Assembly (NCBI GenBank): GCA_963971225.1
Contig: OZ020269.1
Location: forward strand, 31,227,783 to 31,291,782
Source of the DNA: Melieria omissa
Lineage: Eukaryota; Arthropoda; Insecta; Diptera; Ulidiidae
Length of the DNA stretch: 64,000 bases
Reading direction: 5' to 3'
Part shown: piece by piece, positions 23,191 through 36,590 of the stretch
Layout of the letters: the number at the start of each line of letters is the position of its first letter
Numbering within the stretch: position 1 is the first letter of the stretch
The notes under the pieces: model-generated
What the model saw: only the letters and a program-made list of their open reading frames with translations
What the model was told of the DNA's origin: nothing
Databases searched by the model: none
Translations under genes and position numbers: made by a program

Positions 23191-25290
23191 TTCTAGTTAA
23201 GTTAGTAAGACTCTAAGGCTGTTGTCTGCATTAGAAACAAGGAACTAAATCTATGCTGAGCTTACAAGAAGACGATTACTATTAGTGTGACGACAACACA
23301 CTATGTAGTGTTAGTAATCGGTTTTGGTGGCTGGAAGCCTATACACAGCAGAGCGATTCTTAGGAGAGAGTGGCATGTATACCATTAGCCAGAATCTACT
23401 CAATATTAAAAAGCCAATAAGGAAGTAAATTATGTCAGATCTTTGGATATCTAAACAAAGAGAACAAAGAGAAAGAAAGGAAAAACACGCAAGTTGGCCT
23501 GCTTGATTAATCCTCCTGCTTAGTTAATCCTCCATCAGGTAAACAATACATGGCTTCAGTGTTTAAATTCTGGGATGTCAATGGGTGTGTTGGTACCCAA
23601 TTTATTCATTCCTATCTATTAAATAATTAACCTCCCTCAACAGAATGCAATTATTCTATCAAAAGATATGTCGGTAGTAGTGATGATAGATGGTAATTAG
23701 GTCTTAAATAAGATCACCTATAGGCCAGTGAGACCCATTGTGATCCTCGAAATCTAGTTTTCTCTCCTCGGTATTAAACAACTGAATTACCAAGAAATCT
23801 TACAAATCTTCCATAGTTCAGAAGAGGTGTATACAAGTCTTTCGTCTTCCTTTTTATGTCTGCATCTTTTCCATTAGCTTCTGACTAGATGTCCTAAGTC
23901 TAATCTTCCAGCGTGACTATCAAGGACACAATTTTTAGCGATAGCGCTGACAACAACCCTGAGTGTGCAACAGATTCAGCACACTTTGGCTTAGACTTTT
24001 TTGAGTTGTTTCTTTGGGTTCATTTTTGGTATTTCTATAGTATTGAATTACTGACCTCTGAGTTGAACCGGTCAATGTTGATGTAGCCGAAGGAATATTT
24101 TGGCAAACAAATGTCATAATACTATATACTTACATAGGAAGTGGAGTCGGGTATGGACGATTTTGACTTCTGAATACCTAAAGATGACCATTAAAGACGT
24201 GCCTCTAGTACAGCGTTTCCAACTGTTTAATATTGAAATATTCTCACCTATTTGTAGGTAATGCTTTTGTCTAATGTTAACACACATTCCAAGAATGCGA
24301 AACGTTCTACGTACTAAATTTTTACATACCTTATAGCTGCTCATTACATATGCACCTGTATTCGACACACATCCATACAAACATACATACATGTGCATAT
24401 GTATGCATGTGTATTGGTGTGTTGAGGATAATTAATTTTAATAGGTTTTTAAATACATTTAACTGTTTCCCGTTTTTCCGTTCGATTGTTCATTAAGAAT
24501 TGCACGATCATCAGTTAAGTGGCAGCTTCGTTCAGTACCCAAACTAGACAACAATAACAACAACAATGCACTATGCTAACAACATTTACCACACCATCGC
24601 ATTCAATTGTATGTACTATATGACGCTGGTGCGACGCGTCCGTCTGTCTGCCGCTGAGTCAACTGCTGGCTGATGATTGTGGCTTTATTGCATTGCAACG
24701 CTTGAATGCGCACTAATGTCATTATTTAATTATTATGTCAATGTGCTCGCCTGATTTTCAATGTGACCTTTAAGTAGGCAGCTAAAGAGCCCCAACATAA
24801 AATAATTAAAGTTAGCAGTATTTATTTATGCTACGGCGCGCTCCACGTTACTAGTCAACCAAATTTGCTTGAGTTGTTGTTGTTACTATTCATATTTAAC
24901 TTGTAGATGATTAATGGAAAAGCTGTAAATGGAAATTGGGTCAATAAGGTAGTGAGGAAATGAACGTCGTTGACCTGATGACAATCTGTAGTAATTTACC
25001 TAAACGAGTCGCTATGGAATCAGTTGCGAGGCTTCAAGTCCATTTGGAAGAAGTCCAAACAGTGTGGCAGAAGTGTAAATAGTTTTTTGGTGGAATGTGT
25101 GCGCGAAAAGTTCAATGATTTTATTTACAGTGACTCAGATAAGTGCAGGAAAATACTGCCAGTTATTTCAAAAGGCTGGATTTTTTGGACTTCCGAGTAC
25201 TTCTTTATTGTTTTATCACGAAAATTTCCACCCAGTTCAACTCAGCACTCCCCAGGAGTCAATTTAATAATTTTTTACAAATAAGCTTTA
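23191..25290. other. Unassigned spacer
   Basis: About 2.1 kb without a recognised gene. A CATACATA-type run lies at 24370-24410. Part of 23.2-23.9 kb may be old transposon sequence but could not be assigned. Confidence 0.45.
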
Positions 25291-25343
25291 TTATATTTTA
25301 TTTTATTTTATTTTATTTTATTTTATTTTATTTTATTTTATTT
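25291..25343. repeat. Short (TTTTA)n array
   Basis: About ten TTTTA units followed by T-rich DNA to about 25450. Confidence 0.9.
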
Positions 25344-26700
25344 AAAAATAACAGCACTTTTTGTTTTTAAACTTCAACTATGATTTAAAATTAAATTTTT
25401 AGATTTTTATTTTTTATTTCAATTTATATTTTTTTTTAATTTAAATGCTTTTTTTTTACTATTCCATTTGCAGATTATTCCGAATATAAAAAAGTCCTTT
25501 GCTATTGTTTGCCTTATTTACTATTTTTTTTTTGTTATTTCACTGTTTACATGCAAATAGAGCAGGACATATAAGTAGGATTTACTCAAAAACAAAACAA
25601 AAAGAACAAATAAGTTAAATCAAATAAGCACATAAAAACACAATAATTGCGGCCAATAACCTTTTGACCGATAAATCAAAATTCAATTCTCTTTCTCGCA
25701 TTGCTTTAATAGTAAAATTGGCACTCAGTCAATTGTTGTTGTTGTTGCTGTTTGAACAGTATACAGCAAAAATAGCAGCGCTGAAAACGTACCCAAAAAC
25801 AACAAAAACAAATATGCAGCGCTATAATTTGGCGCAACTACAACAAATGCTGCTGTCAATATTGTGTTTGTTGTTGTCACTAATGTTGCTAGCAGCTACT
25901 CGAACAAAACCAATAACATCAACAGCAATAAGAAACGAAAAAAGACGCACAACAACAACAACAACAAAACACAACACTAAATATTAGTGACAATAAAATT
26001 GATGATGAACCATTCGAAATCGTTAGCTCGCTGTCGGCGTCCATAAGCGTTTTCCACTTCATCTTACTCGCCCGTCGTTTTGGCGGACTGCAACTTCATT
26101 TGCCAAGTACGTACTTTAGTGATTTTCCAAAAAGAAAATCGAATCGAATATAAAAAATGGCAAACTGCAGTTCTGCTTGATTAAACCACTCGAGGGATTC
26201 TCATGCATAATTTGAACGAAACTACTTATTACTCGAGCTGCGCGCCGACGCGACGACGCGATTCCGTTCTGTGGCAGATAATAAATAATGATGCTGACGT
26301 TGGCGAGAAGGAACGACTGAATAACACTTACAATGCTTATGTTACAATCTATGATGCTGAACTGTTGGTCCATTTTCCGCAAACAACAAGATTTCTACAT
26401 CAATCATGCGACCTAACAATTGAACAGAACATGAGACATTTGATGCGATTCGTTACTGGGTTTTGAATGGAAATGTTGCGCTTTCAGTTGCTGAAAAACT
26501 GAAAATACTCGACAAATTATCACATCACAACTAACTAAATCTTGTATACCTTTTTTCTAAGCTTAACCAAGTTTTTATGGTAGCAAACTTGCTGTCCCAT
26601 CCAGTGGGATTCGCCTTCACGATTTCAACAAATCAAATAGTTAGTCCAAATAAATTTTTAAATAGTGGATTGAAATTTAAGGAAACTGTGCACTGATGAC
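25344..26700. other. Spacer with AAC/TTG triplet runs
   Basis: AAC and TTG runs at 25735-25975 sustain a false frame. A frame without ATG runs from the CAA repeats through about 26150, and another at 26203-26466 is open. Neither has a recognised domain or supporting splice sites. Confidence 0.35.
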
Positions 26701-26944
26701 TTAACCCTTTCGGGACTACTGGGTTAATACGTCCCAACAAGTTTTTAATGGCCCTCAAAACAATTATTCAAATCTTACGACCCACGCAAAGTATTTGTTC
26801 GATTTCGGCGTTCGCGCAGAAAAGGATGATTTCAGAATTTGTGAGCATCCGATATAATTTTCTAACCCTAACATTCATGGCGTAAGAATATTTCTACTAA
26901 GAGTATTTTGGATTTCAAAATTTAACTCCATCCCGAAAGGGTTA
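26701..26944. mobile_element. piggyBac-like MITE, about 240 bp
   Basis: Left end TTAACCCTTTCGGGA at 26701 and right end TCCCGAAAGGGTTAG at about 26930-26944 are inverted copies, with TTAA on the left and TTAG (one substitution) on the right. CCCT-type termini at TTAA are the piggyBac signature. There is no coding capacity. Confidence 0.75.
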
Positions 26945-27047
26945 GGATCAATATCTACGAAGTGCTAAGTTCATTACAGGATTATGGCTATGAAAAAAAA
27001 ACAAAGACAGATAGAATGTTTGATAAGCTGTAGTCAATAGTGCTACG

Positions 27048-27150
27048 AAAATTAGTTCTGCCACCTCAACGCCGGCGTATTTGTTTCACTGAATTGTGCC
27101 CAAAAATAAAACACACTTAAATTCTTCAACGCAGTTCTAAGCTAGTAGTC
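27048..27150. repeat. Direct repeat, left copy
   Basis: About 95 bases beginning TTAGTTCTGC and including AAAATAAAAC and TTCAACGCAGTTC. It aligns with 27363-27460 in the same orientation with moderate divergence. It may be an old LTR-like or tandem duplication. Confidence 0.5.
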
Positions 27151-27180
27151 ACTTTATTTTAAATTTTAAAATTAAAATCT

Positions 27181-27357
27181 TTACTTTTTTGCAAATTTCG
27201 GTAATTCGGTTTGTGACAACTGACCAACAGAACTGACCAACTGTTGAACATCAACGTTCAAACTATTGGTGAGCCACAGTTCAACCTTTGCAGCAGAGGC
27301 ATACACGATTGGACCTATCTGGTAAATGAAGTCGAGAAGGCCATTTGAATCATAATG
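27181..27357 (-). pseudogene. 58-residue coding-like segment, family unknown
   Basis: The minus-strand frame is open from 27357 to a TAA at 27181-27183, with no ATG at its start. It reads YDSNGLLDFIYQIGPIVYAS, then AAKVELWLTNSLNVDVQQLV and ends ELPKFAKK. Residue variety is normal for a protein, unlike the repeat-driven frames around it. AATAAA-like sequence follows the stop. It lies between two direct repeats of about 95 bp, so it may be a fragment of an old mobile element or of a duplicated gene. I do not recognise it; chance remains possible. Confidence 0.3.
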
Positions 27358-27362
27358 TTACA

Positions 27363-27460
27363 AAAAAATAGTTCTGCTGACCAACGCAGGAGTGGTTCGC
27401 ATCGCTTAATTTTTCCCAAATAAAACTTAAGCTTAAATTGTTCAACAAAGTTCACCACTT
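27363..27460. repeat. Direct repeat, right copy
   Basis: Second copy of the 27048-27150 repeat: ATAGTTCTGC, CCCAAATAAAAC, TTGTTCAACAAAGTTC. Confidence 0.5.
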
Positions 27461-27548
27461 CACATGCACTTCACCACTGATTTACTAGACACTTCCGTTC
27501 AGTTAACTTTTCGTATTCAGGTTGCACCGTTGCTTGTCAAATTCATCC

Positions 27549-28071
27549 CAGTGTTGCCACATACCTGAAATGACTTTCTCCTAGATCTTGAAAAAATACT
27601 GAAATTTGCTCCTTAAAGTTGAAAATCTCCTAAATTTTTTTTATAAAGGAATTCAAAAGTAGTTTTAAAGGAATTAAACTTTTCATAAAAAATAGACTTT
27701 TTTATTCATCTCCGACTCAACAACAAAAAGTTAACGAAAGCAAAGCATATTACAAAAGAATTATAACAGCAATAAGTGAGAACGAGATAGAACGAGCTTG
27801 CATTTTGTAAGCTTAAAAATGGTTTGCACAATTGACTATTAAAATAGTTGCCAAAATATGTTTTGTTGCCAGTGTTCCCAATACATCATACTTCGTTATC
27901 CAAAAATCTCCCAAAAAACCACTAAGGATCCGAAAAATCCCTTAACATAAAATAAATAAATCTAATAAACTTTCTCCTAAACAATTCTTCCTCCTAAAAA
28001 TTCCCCTAGAAGGCCAAAAATCTCCTAAATCTAGGAGGAAATCTCCTGATCTGCCAACACTAAGTCATACT
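27549..28071. mobile_element. hAT-like MITE (CAGTGTTGSCA ends)
   Basis: Left end CAGTGTTGCCACATACC at 27549; the right end inverted is TAGTGTTGGCAGATCAGG. Both ends carry CTCCTAGAT and CTCCTAAA subterminal motifs. The flanks ATTCATCC and AGTCATAC share 6 of 8 bases, consistent with a worn 8-bp duplication. A second CAGTGTTCCC end-like motif at 27868 may mark a nested or composite copy. No transposase is visible. Confidence 0.55.
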
Positions 28072-28536
28072 GACTCACTGCGCTGAGCGCAACTCGTTCT
28101 CGAACATTCTAGCATGGCCTCAAACCGCTTCTACGATAATTCTTGCAAAATTACCATGTCCCCTAAAAGTATGCAATGTTCCGAAGAGCATTATCTTCAC
28201 AATACTATTTTCGAAACATAACGGTATCGAAAGTATCAGTGTAAATGAAAATGGCAATTTGTCGATGACGCCTTCGCAAGAAATCGTGTCGCCCAAGGCC
28301 AACGATGCTGCCAGACAGCCGTGTTTTCACACAAAAAATGCCTTCGTCAACGTTTGGCTGCCTTGCGATTTTAAACATCTGAGTGCTGCTGTGTGTGTGT
28401 GTGTTTGTGTGGGCGCCTCGTTGACAGTTGTTGCTGGGGCCGGACTGTGACGTCGGCTACTGTTTATATTCCCGTTATTCGACAGCGACGGTCGCCACTT
28501 CCTCATCGTTTGAGCGTCTTTTACGAGCCTCTCCGC

Positions 28537-28571
<35 letters not shown>

Positions 28572-29640
28572 TGGCATTTTAACGCCTTTTTAATGGAGCG
28601 CCCGCCTTGTTTGCGCATTTCGTTGCTGTGTTCGCACTGTTGCTGTGACAACACGTAGACGCGACTATAATTTGTGCTCTCAGAAGTAAAAACAGAAAAA
28701 ACCAACAAAATTGGCAACGAATATAAACGAAATATCATTGAAATGCGCGAAATTTTCGTCTAGCTCCAAGTTCCCCCCTTTCTTCCTCTTCGAAATATCC
28801 GATGAATGCTGCGTGTAGCATTTTTCATGCTGTTGTCATTGCTGCTGCCGTGGTTGTTGTTGTTACTATTCGCCAATGCTGAAGTGTGCATTATAACAGT
28901 TTAATTGCGTTCGCTCGTCCGCTGTCGCAGAACTACTTTCGTTTTATGGCCACATGCGTTTTTTCTTTCCGCGCCATCAATAGTGCTTCTTCTTCTTCTT
29001 CGTCATCTACACTTGCTTCTTTTATTTCTTACTATTTTTTCGGTCATTTCGACTGCGCTGCTGTTTTTGAGATTTTCGCTTTCAACGCGCGCCGCTAGTT
29101 TCGTGACACTTGGTGGTCGCCTCACTGCACCTCCTCCTCCCCCTCCCCAAACCAGCCTCGCCCTCCTTAACAACGGCAATTTTCCAGCTAGTGTTGTGTC
29201 TGCCGGCGTTTTGTTTGGCATTTTGGCAAAAATGTCACTTTTTATTGTCTCGCTGCTTTTATGGCCGAATCGTGTTACATTCTGAATTCCTGCACACGTT
29301 GACGTCGTTGTTGTTGCTCTCGCCGTCACGCAACTTTCGATTAAACTAACCATTTTCAACATTAGCATTTAACAGCGTTGTGATTGCGGCGTTTTTGTTG
29401 TTGTTTTTTATGGTTTCGTGAAGTTCCTCGAATGCCGCAAATCTGATTTATTTTCATTCAGCTTTCGTAAACTTTTCCTTGAAGGTATCCGGTTTTTATG
29501 CATTTTTTTCTATTATTATTTTATGCGTTTAATTGGTGATTGTGGTACGAAGCGGACAAAGCGACACGTGTGCAAGTTGCGGAAATCAGTGGGAGGTATT
29601 TTAGTTAATTAAACGCGTGGAAGATTTTCTGTGACAGAAA
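28072..29640. other. GC-richer island with GT microsatellites
   Basis: (GT)n at about 28390-28410 and 28539-28569, CTT-type runs near 28988-29005, and C-rich runs at 29128-29150. Several frames open on both strands, mutually overlapping, with no domain. Possible host UTR or regulatory DNA (inference). Confidence 0.4.
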
Positions 29641-29754
29641 TTCGAAATGCCTAAATATTTATTACTTTTTACTAGCAAAGGAAGTGTCGGAGCTGTCAAA
29701 TTGGTGAAATTTGTTTCGGAATTTAGACTTCTTAAACCTGTAAGCAAATGTTTT

Positions 29755-32222
29755 TTAGATTAGATTAGAATAGATTAGATTAGATTAGATTAGATTAGAT
29801 TAGATTAGATTAGATTAGATTAGATTAGATTAGATTAGATTAGATTAGATTAGATTAGATTAGATTAGATTAGATTAGATTAGATTAGATTAGATTAGAT
29901 TAGATTAGATTAGATTAGATTAGATTAGATTAGATTAGATTAGATTAGATTAGATTAGATTAGATTAGATTAGATTAGATTAGATTAGATTAGATTAGAT
30001 TAGATTAGATTAGATTAGATTAGATTAGATTAGATTAGATTAGATTAGATTAGATTAGATTAGATTAGATTAGATTAGATTAGATTAGATTAGATTAGAT
30101 TAGATTAGATTAGATTAGATTAGATTAGATTAGATTAGATTAGATTAGATTAGATTAGATTAGATTAGATTAGATTAGATTAGATTAGATTAGATTAGAT
30201 TAGATTAGATTAGATTAGATTAGATTAGATTAGATTAGATTAGATTAGATTAGATTAGATTAGATTAGATTAGATTAGATTAGATTAGATTAGATTAGAT
30301 TAGATTAGATTAGATTAGATTAGATTAGATTAGATTAGATTAGATTAGATTAGATTAGATTAGATTAGATTAGATTAGATTAGATTAGATTAGATTAGAT
30401 TAGATTAGATTAGATTAGATTAGATTAGATTAGATTAGATTAGATTAGATTAGATTAGATTAGATTAGATTAGATTAGATTAGATTAGATTAGATTAGAT
30501 TAGATTAGATTAGATTAGATTAGATTAGATTAGATTAGATTAGATTAGATTAGATTAGATTAGATTAGATTAGATTAGATTAGATTAGATTAGATTAGAT
30601 TAGATTAGATTAGATTAGATTAGATTAGATTAGATTAGATTAGATTAGATTAGATTAGATTAGATTAGATTAGATTAGATTAGATTAGATTAGATTAGAT
30701 TAGATTAGATTAGATTAGATTAGATTAGATTAGATTAGATTAGATTAGATTAGATTAGATTAGATTAGATTAGATTAGATTAGATTAGATTAGATTAGAT
30801 TAGATTAGATTAGATTAGATTAGATTAGATTAGATTAGATTAGATTAGATTAGATTAGATTAGATTAGATTAGATTAGATTAGATTAGATTAGATTAGAT
30901 TAGATTAGATTAGATTAGATTAGATTAGATTAGATTAGATTAGATTAGATTAGATTAGATTAGATTAGATTAGATTAGATTAGATTAGATTAGATTAGAT
31001 TAGATTAGATTAGATTAGATTAGATTAGATTAGATTAGATTAGATTAGATTAGATTAGATTAGATTAGATTAGATTAGATTAGATTAGATTAGATTAGAT
31101 TAGATTAGATTAGATTAGATTAGATTAGATTAGATTAGATTAGATTAGATTAGATTAGATTAGATTAGATTAGATTAGATTAGATTAGATTAGATTAGAT
31201 TAGATTAGATTAGATTAGATTAGATTAGATTAGATTAGATTAGATTAGATTAGATTAGATTAGATTAGATTAGATTAGATTAGATTAGATTAGATTAGAT
31301 TAGATTAGATTAGATTAGATTAGATTAGATTAGATTAGATTAGATTAGATTAGATTAGATTAGATTAGATTAGATTAGATTAGATTAGATTAGATTAGAT
31401 TAGATTAGATTAGATTAGATTAGATTAGATTAGATTAGATTAGATTAGATTAGATTAGATTAGATTAGATTAGATTAGATTAGATTAGATTAGATTAGAT
31501 TAGATTAGATTAGATTAGATTAGATTAGATTAGATTAGATTAGATTAGATTAGATTAGATTAGATTAGATTAGATTAGATTAGATTAGATTAGATTAGAT
31601 TAGATTAGATTAGATTAGATTAGATTAGATTAGATTAGATTAGATTAGATTAGATTAGATTAGATTAGATTAGATTAGATTAGATTAGATTAGATTAGAT
31701 TAGATTAGATTAGATTAGATTAGATTAGATTAGATTAGATTAGATTAGATTAGATTAGATTAGATTAGATTAGATTAGATTAGATTAGATTAGATTAGAT
31801 TAGATTAGATTAGATTAGATTAGATTAGATTAGATTAGATTAGATTAGATTAGATTAGATTAGATTAGATTAGATTAGATTAGATTAGATTAGATTAGAT
31901 TAGATTAGATTAGATTAGATTAGATTAGATTAGATTAGATTAGATTAGATTAGATTAGATTAGATTAGATTAGAGTAGAGTAGAGTAGAGTAGAGTAGAG
32001 TAGATTAGATTAGATTAGATTAGATTAGATTAGATTAGATTAGATTAGATTAGATTAGATTAGATTAGATTAGATTAGATTAGATTAGATTAGATTAGAG
32101 TAGAGTAGAGTAGATTAGATTAGATTAGATTAGATTAGATTAGATTAGATTAGATTAGATTAGATTAGATTAGATTAGATTAGATTAGATTAGATTAGAT
32201 TAGATTAGATTAGGTTAGATTA
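29755..32222. repeat. (TTAGA)n pentanucleotide satellite, about 2.47 kb
   Basis: Roughly 490 uninterrupted TTAGA units. One variant lies at the left edge (near 29770). Two clusters of GTAGA units lie at about 31974-32003 and 32099-32112. Two TTAGG units sit at the right edge (32213-32223). Every frame on the plus strand contains a stop, so no false frame arises. The unit differs by one base from the arthropod telomere repeat TTAGG. The extreme purity over most of its length suggests recent expansion or ongoing homogenisation. Confidence 0.98.
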
Positions 32223-34434
32223 GGCGAGATTATACTCCATCATTGTTCCGTTTTTTACAAAATTTTAAATACATAGTTTTTTATATATTAAAATCTTTCA
32301 TTTACATTTTAAATTTACTCCTAGTCTGGCTAACGCTTTAGCTGTTTTCCTACATTTTGATTAAACTAAATTGCACTAAAAAAATGTCAAATTTGAAAAT
32401 CTCACTAAAGCCTAAAGAAAAACACGTATGTCTTCATTCAGCAGCAGATCCACGTATCACTTATATTAATTTCACTTTTAACTGGTTTCATAAAATTACC
32501 GACATAATGTTTCCCTGTGGGTAAAGTAATTTTTACGACTGTCTGCTTAATTAGTCACGTAGAAATTATGTTGTATTACAAGCGAACAAACGAATGAGTG
32601 ACCGAACAAATGTATGAACGAACCAAATGCTCGAATAATGCCACTTGATAAATGCTTATTTGGAACCAGAATGTATTTGCCTTTTGTTGTAGAGGTGTGC
32701 GCAGTCCGCACGTGGCACCGTGAATGTCGAAACGGCGGTATGACAGATAACTGCGCAAAATGATATACAGGAAGGATATACAGGAAATTGAATAAATTGT
32801 ATTCAAACGTGATTGGTTGGCAGCAACAAGTAGTCAAAGTGAACAGAATGTTGCTATGTAATGAACCAACATTTTTGGGTTTTTTTATCTGCACATCTTT
32901 TTGTTCAAAATACTTAAGTATGGTGTTTTGTGTGATTTTGATCTAATTAACATTAAAGTTCATAGAAATGCTGTAGAAATCTTATAGGTTCGAACAATTT
33001 CTGAATAAGTTTTCGTTTTAGTTTAAATTTCCTAAACAACTAAAATACTTTTATAGGGCAACTTTGTTTAAAATTGAACTGATTATGTCACATGGGCCAA
33101 TATCCAATTAGAAAATTAACAGACGGAGGACTGAAAAATCGTTATCTTATTACTTCTACAGAGCAATAAATCTGATCATTTGATATAGTTTTCCATACCG
33201 ACCATGTGTCCTTCTTGGCTCTATAAACTTCTGATCAAAGTGTATTCATTCACGAACCACTTCGTAGAGTACAATAACATTTCTCAGCAACGAACAACCA
33301 ACGCATAAAGACCCCATTCAAAATAGTTCCAACAAAAAAGCGACAAACATTTCCATCTGAACTTTGCAGATTACAATCTTTTCTCTATCAGTTGTCTTCC
33401 AGTCATCAGCTTTATGGACTAATGGCCGTAATTAATAAAAGTAAGGTAGACTAGACCTCGAAACCGTAGACACCGGTCAGCGTTGTAAAAGCGAACTTGA
33501 ATTTTCGCTGTGTATACTTTCCATTTTAACGGTGTTTCCCGTTCACATTTGATTCCAGAACAAGCGCCACTAATTACCCGAAGTGGGAGGTAATTCTTCT
33601 TGAAATAGAAACTCTTTTTGCTGTAAATTATTTGTCGTTTTGTTGTTGTTATTGTACATGCAAAGCATTAACGTCCAAGAAACTTTCGGATTTTTTTTGT
33701 TGATGATTAACAAACAAGATAGCAGATTAATTTTCTAAAGATTTACACAGCCAGCAGAAAAGAAAAAACGATTTATGTATGCGCTGCCGAAGAAGAAGAA
33801 CTTTCACAAAAACTGAAAAAAAGGAAAATACAAAATTATAAATAATGCAAAAACAAGCATAAAACAATTTGAAGCCATTCACTGATCCGGACGGTCTGGC
33901 CAAGTACCCGCGGCGCTGGTCCGTTGTACTAAAAAACGTGACGTGCATTGCGCATGCGCGGCCAACGCTGGCTGCATTCGGCTTTAGAAAGTAAAACTAG
34001 ATGAGAATTGCGTGCTGGATGCGTTCTGACCGGCAATTCGACTCGGCGCAGCGCTGCGCACACCAACGTGCAGCAGCGCGAACGTGCAACGGTCGAACGG
34101 CACGTAAACGGTGTCAAAAACATGCGCGGCACAGGTTTTGTTGTAATGAGTTCAATATTTTGACAAGTGACGCCAATGGATGTGTTCAACCAATGGATAG
34201 TTCGAGTGGCCAGGGAAAAGTGGAAGTGTGAAAGGTGATTCGTTCGAAACATCCTTCACTGAGATGTGAGAATTCCTACATACTTAAGTAGACTTGGACT
34301 AGGAGGTGTGCTGGAAGAAGTACGTAGGACCAGGAGAATTGGTACAGAAATTAACCACCATCTGACAACCGCCTGGCCAAGACGATAGCTCTTGTTTTAG
34401 TGAAGATACTGCCATGTTGGTTCGGTGTTAAATT
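32223..34434. other. Unassigned spacer with a small GC-richer patch (33.88-34.25 kb)
   Basis: Frames near 34.0-34.25 kb overlap on both strands and lack domains. No RNA gene seen. Confidence 0.45.
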
Positions 34435-36590
34435 TAAGAATGAATACCCACCCACCCATAGTTTCATTCAATTATTTTGTAATATTGGATTTAAATTTCA
34501 ATTAAAAATAAAATTTAAAAATTATAGCTCCACTCAATTCTACTCATCTCAATGCAATTTAGTTTAATTTAAATCAATTTAGTTCAATTCAATTCAATTG
34601 AAATTCATATACAAATGCGAATTCAAACTTTAATTAAAATAAATTCATATTGAAAATCAGTTAATAATTTAGTTAATTACTTATTAAATTATTATTATGT
34701 AATTATTTTGAACTTGACTTCAAAGACGAATTTGGTTAATTTAATTTTAACTATAATTATGAGTCTAGTTCAAAATTTAACATTACACTGAAATTTAATT
34801 TCAAATTTTAATTGAACAACAAATTGAAATGAAGTTTTTAAGATTTAATTAATAATTTAGTTAATTAGTTGATATTGACATTAATTTAAATTTAACTTAA
34901 ATAATTTATTTGATTATTTTTTTTAATTCTTCTTCTAAAACTCAATTGATCAACACAACTCATCTGAATTCAATTCAATTAATTTCAATTCAATTCATTT
35001 TAACTCAATTCAATTACATTTAATTCATTTCACTTAAACTTAATTCAATACAACTCAATTAAAAGTAAGATTAAATTTCAGATTCAAATTCGAAATCAAA
35101 CTTAAATTAAATTTAAATTTAAACTAAATTTAATCAATCATTTTGTTAATTAATTAATAATGTAGATTACTTGAATTTTATTTCAATGACTAATTTATTT
35201 CACTAATTTCAATGACTATAAATTAAATTATATTTACACTTAATTACAATATTAATTAAATTCAAATATATTATTTAGATTAAATAATAAATTAAAATAC
35301 AATTTTTGAAATTTAATCATCAATTAATGATGCGATTAACTTAAATGTTAAATATTTAACTCTATGAACTTAAATCAGCCGACGTCAACTCAATTCAGCT
35401 TAACTCAACTCAACACAGCTCAACTCAACTCAACTCAACTCAACTCAGCTCAACTCAACACAACTCAACTCAACTCACCTCAACTCATGTCATTTCATTT
35501 ATTTCATCTTATATCATCTCAATTCAGTTCAATTCAGTGAAACTCAATTCAATACAACTAAACTCAAATTAAGACTCAAATTCAGATTCAAATTCTAATT
35601 AAAATTTTAATTAAAATCAAATTCTAAGATATATAGATAATTCTAAATGATAATACTAATTTAAATTATTAAGTAATTAAGTTACTTAACTTAATTACTT
35701 AATAATTCAATATCAATATTGTACCTAACTAGAATTTCACTTCAATGATTGATTAATTTTTAATTATAATTTGAAATCAATTTACTTTTACTTGAATGAG
35801 AAATTAAATTCAAAAACTATTTAAAATTAAAATAATTATAACTACTTACATATATAAAATAAAAAATATTATTTGTCAATTATTTTTAGTTAATTTAGTT
35901 TGTTTATTTAATTTGTGATTAATTTTAATTTCTATATGACTTTAATAATTTATTTGATTTTTTTTGGTCATTTTAATTATAATATAAATTTTAATTATAA
36001 TGAAAATTAAATTTAAAACTTTAATTAAAACTAAATCAAAACAATTTCAGCTTAAAATTTTAACTAAAAGTTAAATTACATTAAAATATAAATTATAATT
36101 AAAGCTAGTTGCAATTTATTTTCTTTATTTTATTTTGTTATTAAGTAGAAATTTATTTAATTAACAAATAATTAAATATTTGTTATGCTATTAATAAATA
36201 ATTATAAATTAATTTTATTATGTAATTAATTTATTTCGTTAATTCATGGTGCAATGCATTCGAGTTTAAATTTGAATTAATGATTGATTTCATAAATTGC
36301 AATTTTAATTTTAATTAAACTTAATTCAAATAATTGAAATTTAATTAAAAATTAAAATTACAACTAAAACTTAAATTAAAATTCAATTTAAAATTTCAAA
36401 TTCAATTTATTTTACCTAAAATCTCCACCCGCGATAGTTGTCCGGAATATTTTTTTAAATAATTTCAATAATTTAATTAATTTAATTAACTAAATAATTA
36501 ATTTAATTAATTTAATAATAAAAAATAATTAAATAATTAATTTAATTAATTTTCAGTAATTTAATTATATTGAAACAAAATCATTTTGAG
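34435..36590. repeat. AT-rich degenerate AATTCAATT / AATTTAATT tract, about 2.15 kb
   Basis: Dominated by ATTTAATT, TTCAATTCAA and TAATTAAATT words; nearly no G. No open frame of interest in over 2 kb. It looks like decayed simple-sequence DNA rather than a transposon. Confidence 0.8.
35398..35487. repeat. (CAACT)n pentanucleotide run
   Basis: About 18 CAACT units with variants (CAACA, CAGCT, CACCT) inside the AT-rich tract. Confidence 0.9.

Noticed and set aside
26000..26470. Possible host exons (frame after CAA repeats to about 26150, and 26203-26466)
   Set aside because: No domain, no clear acceptor/donor pair, and both strands are open in part.
29755..32222. Calling the TTAGA array a telomere
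   Set aside because: The unit is TTAGA not TTAGG, both flanks are ordinary unique DNA, and the array is interior to the window.
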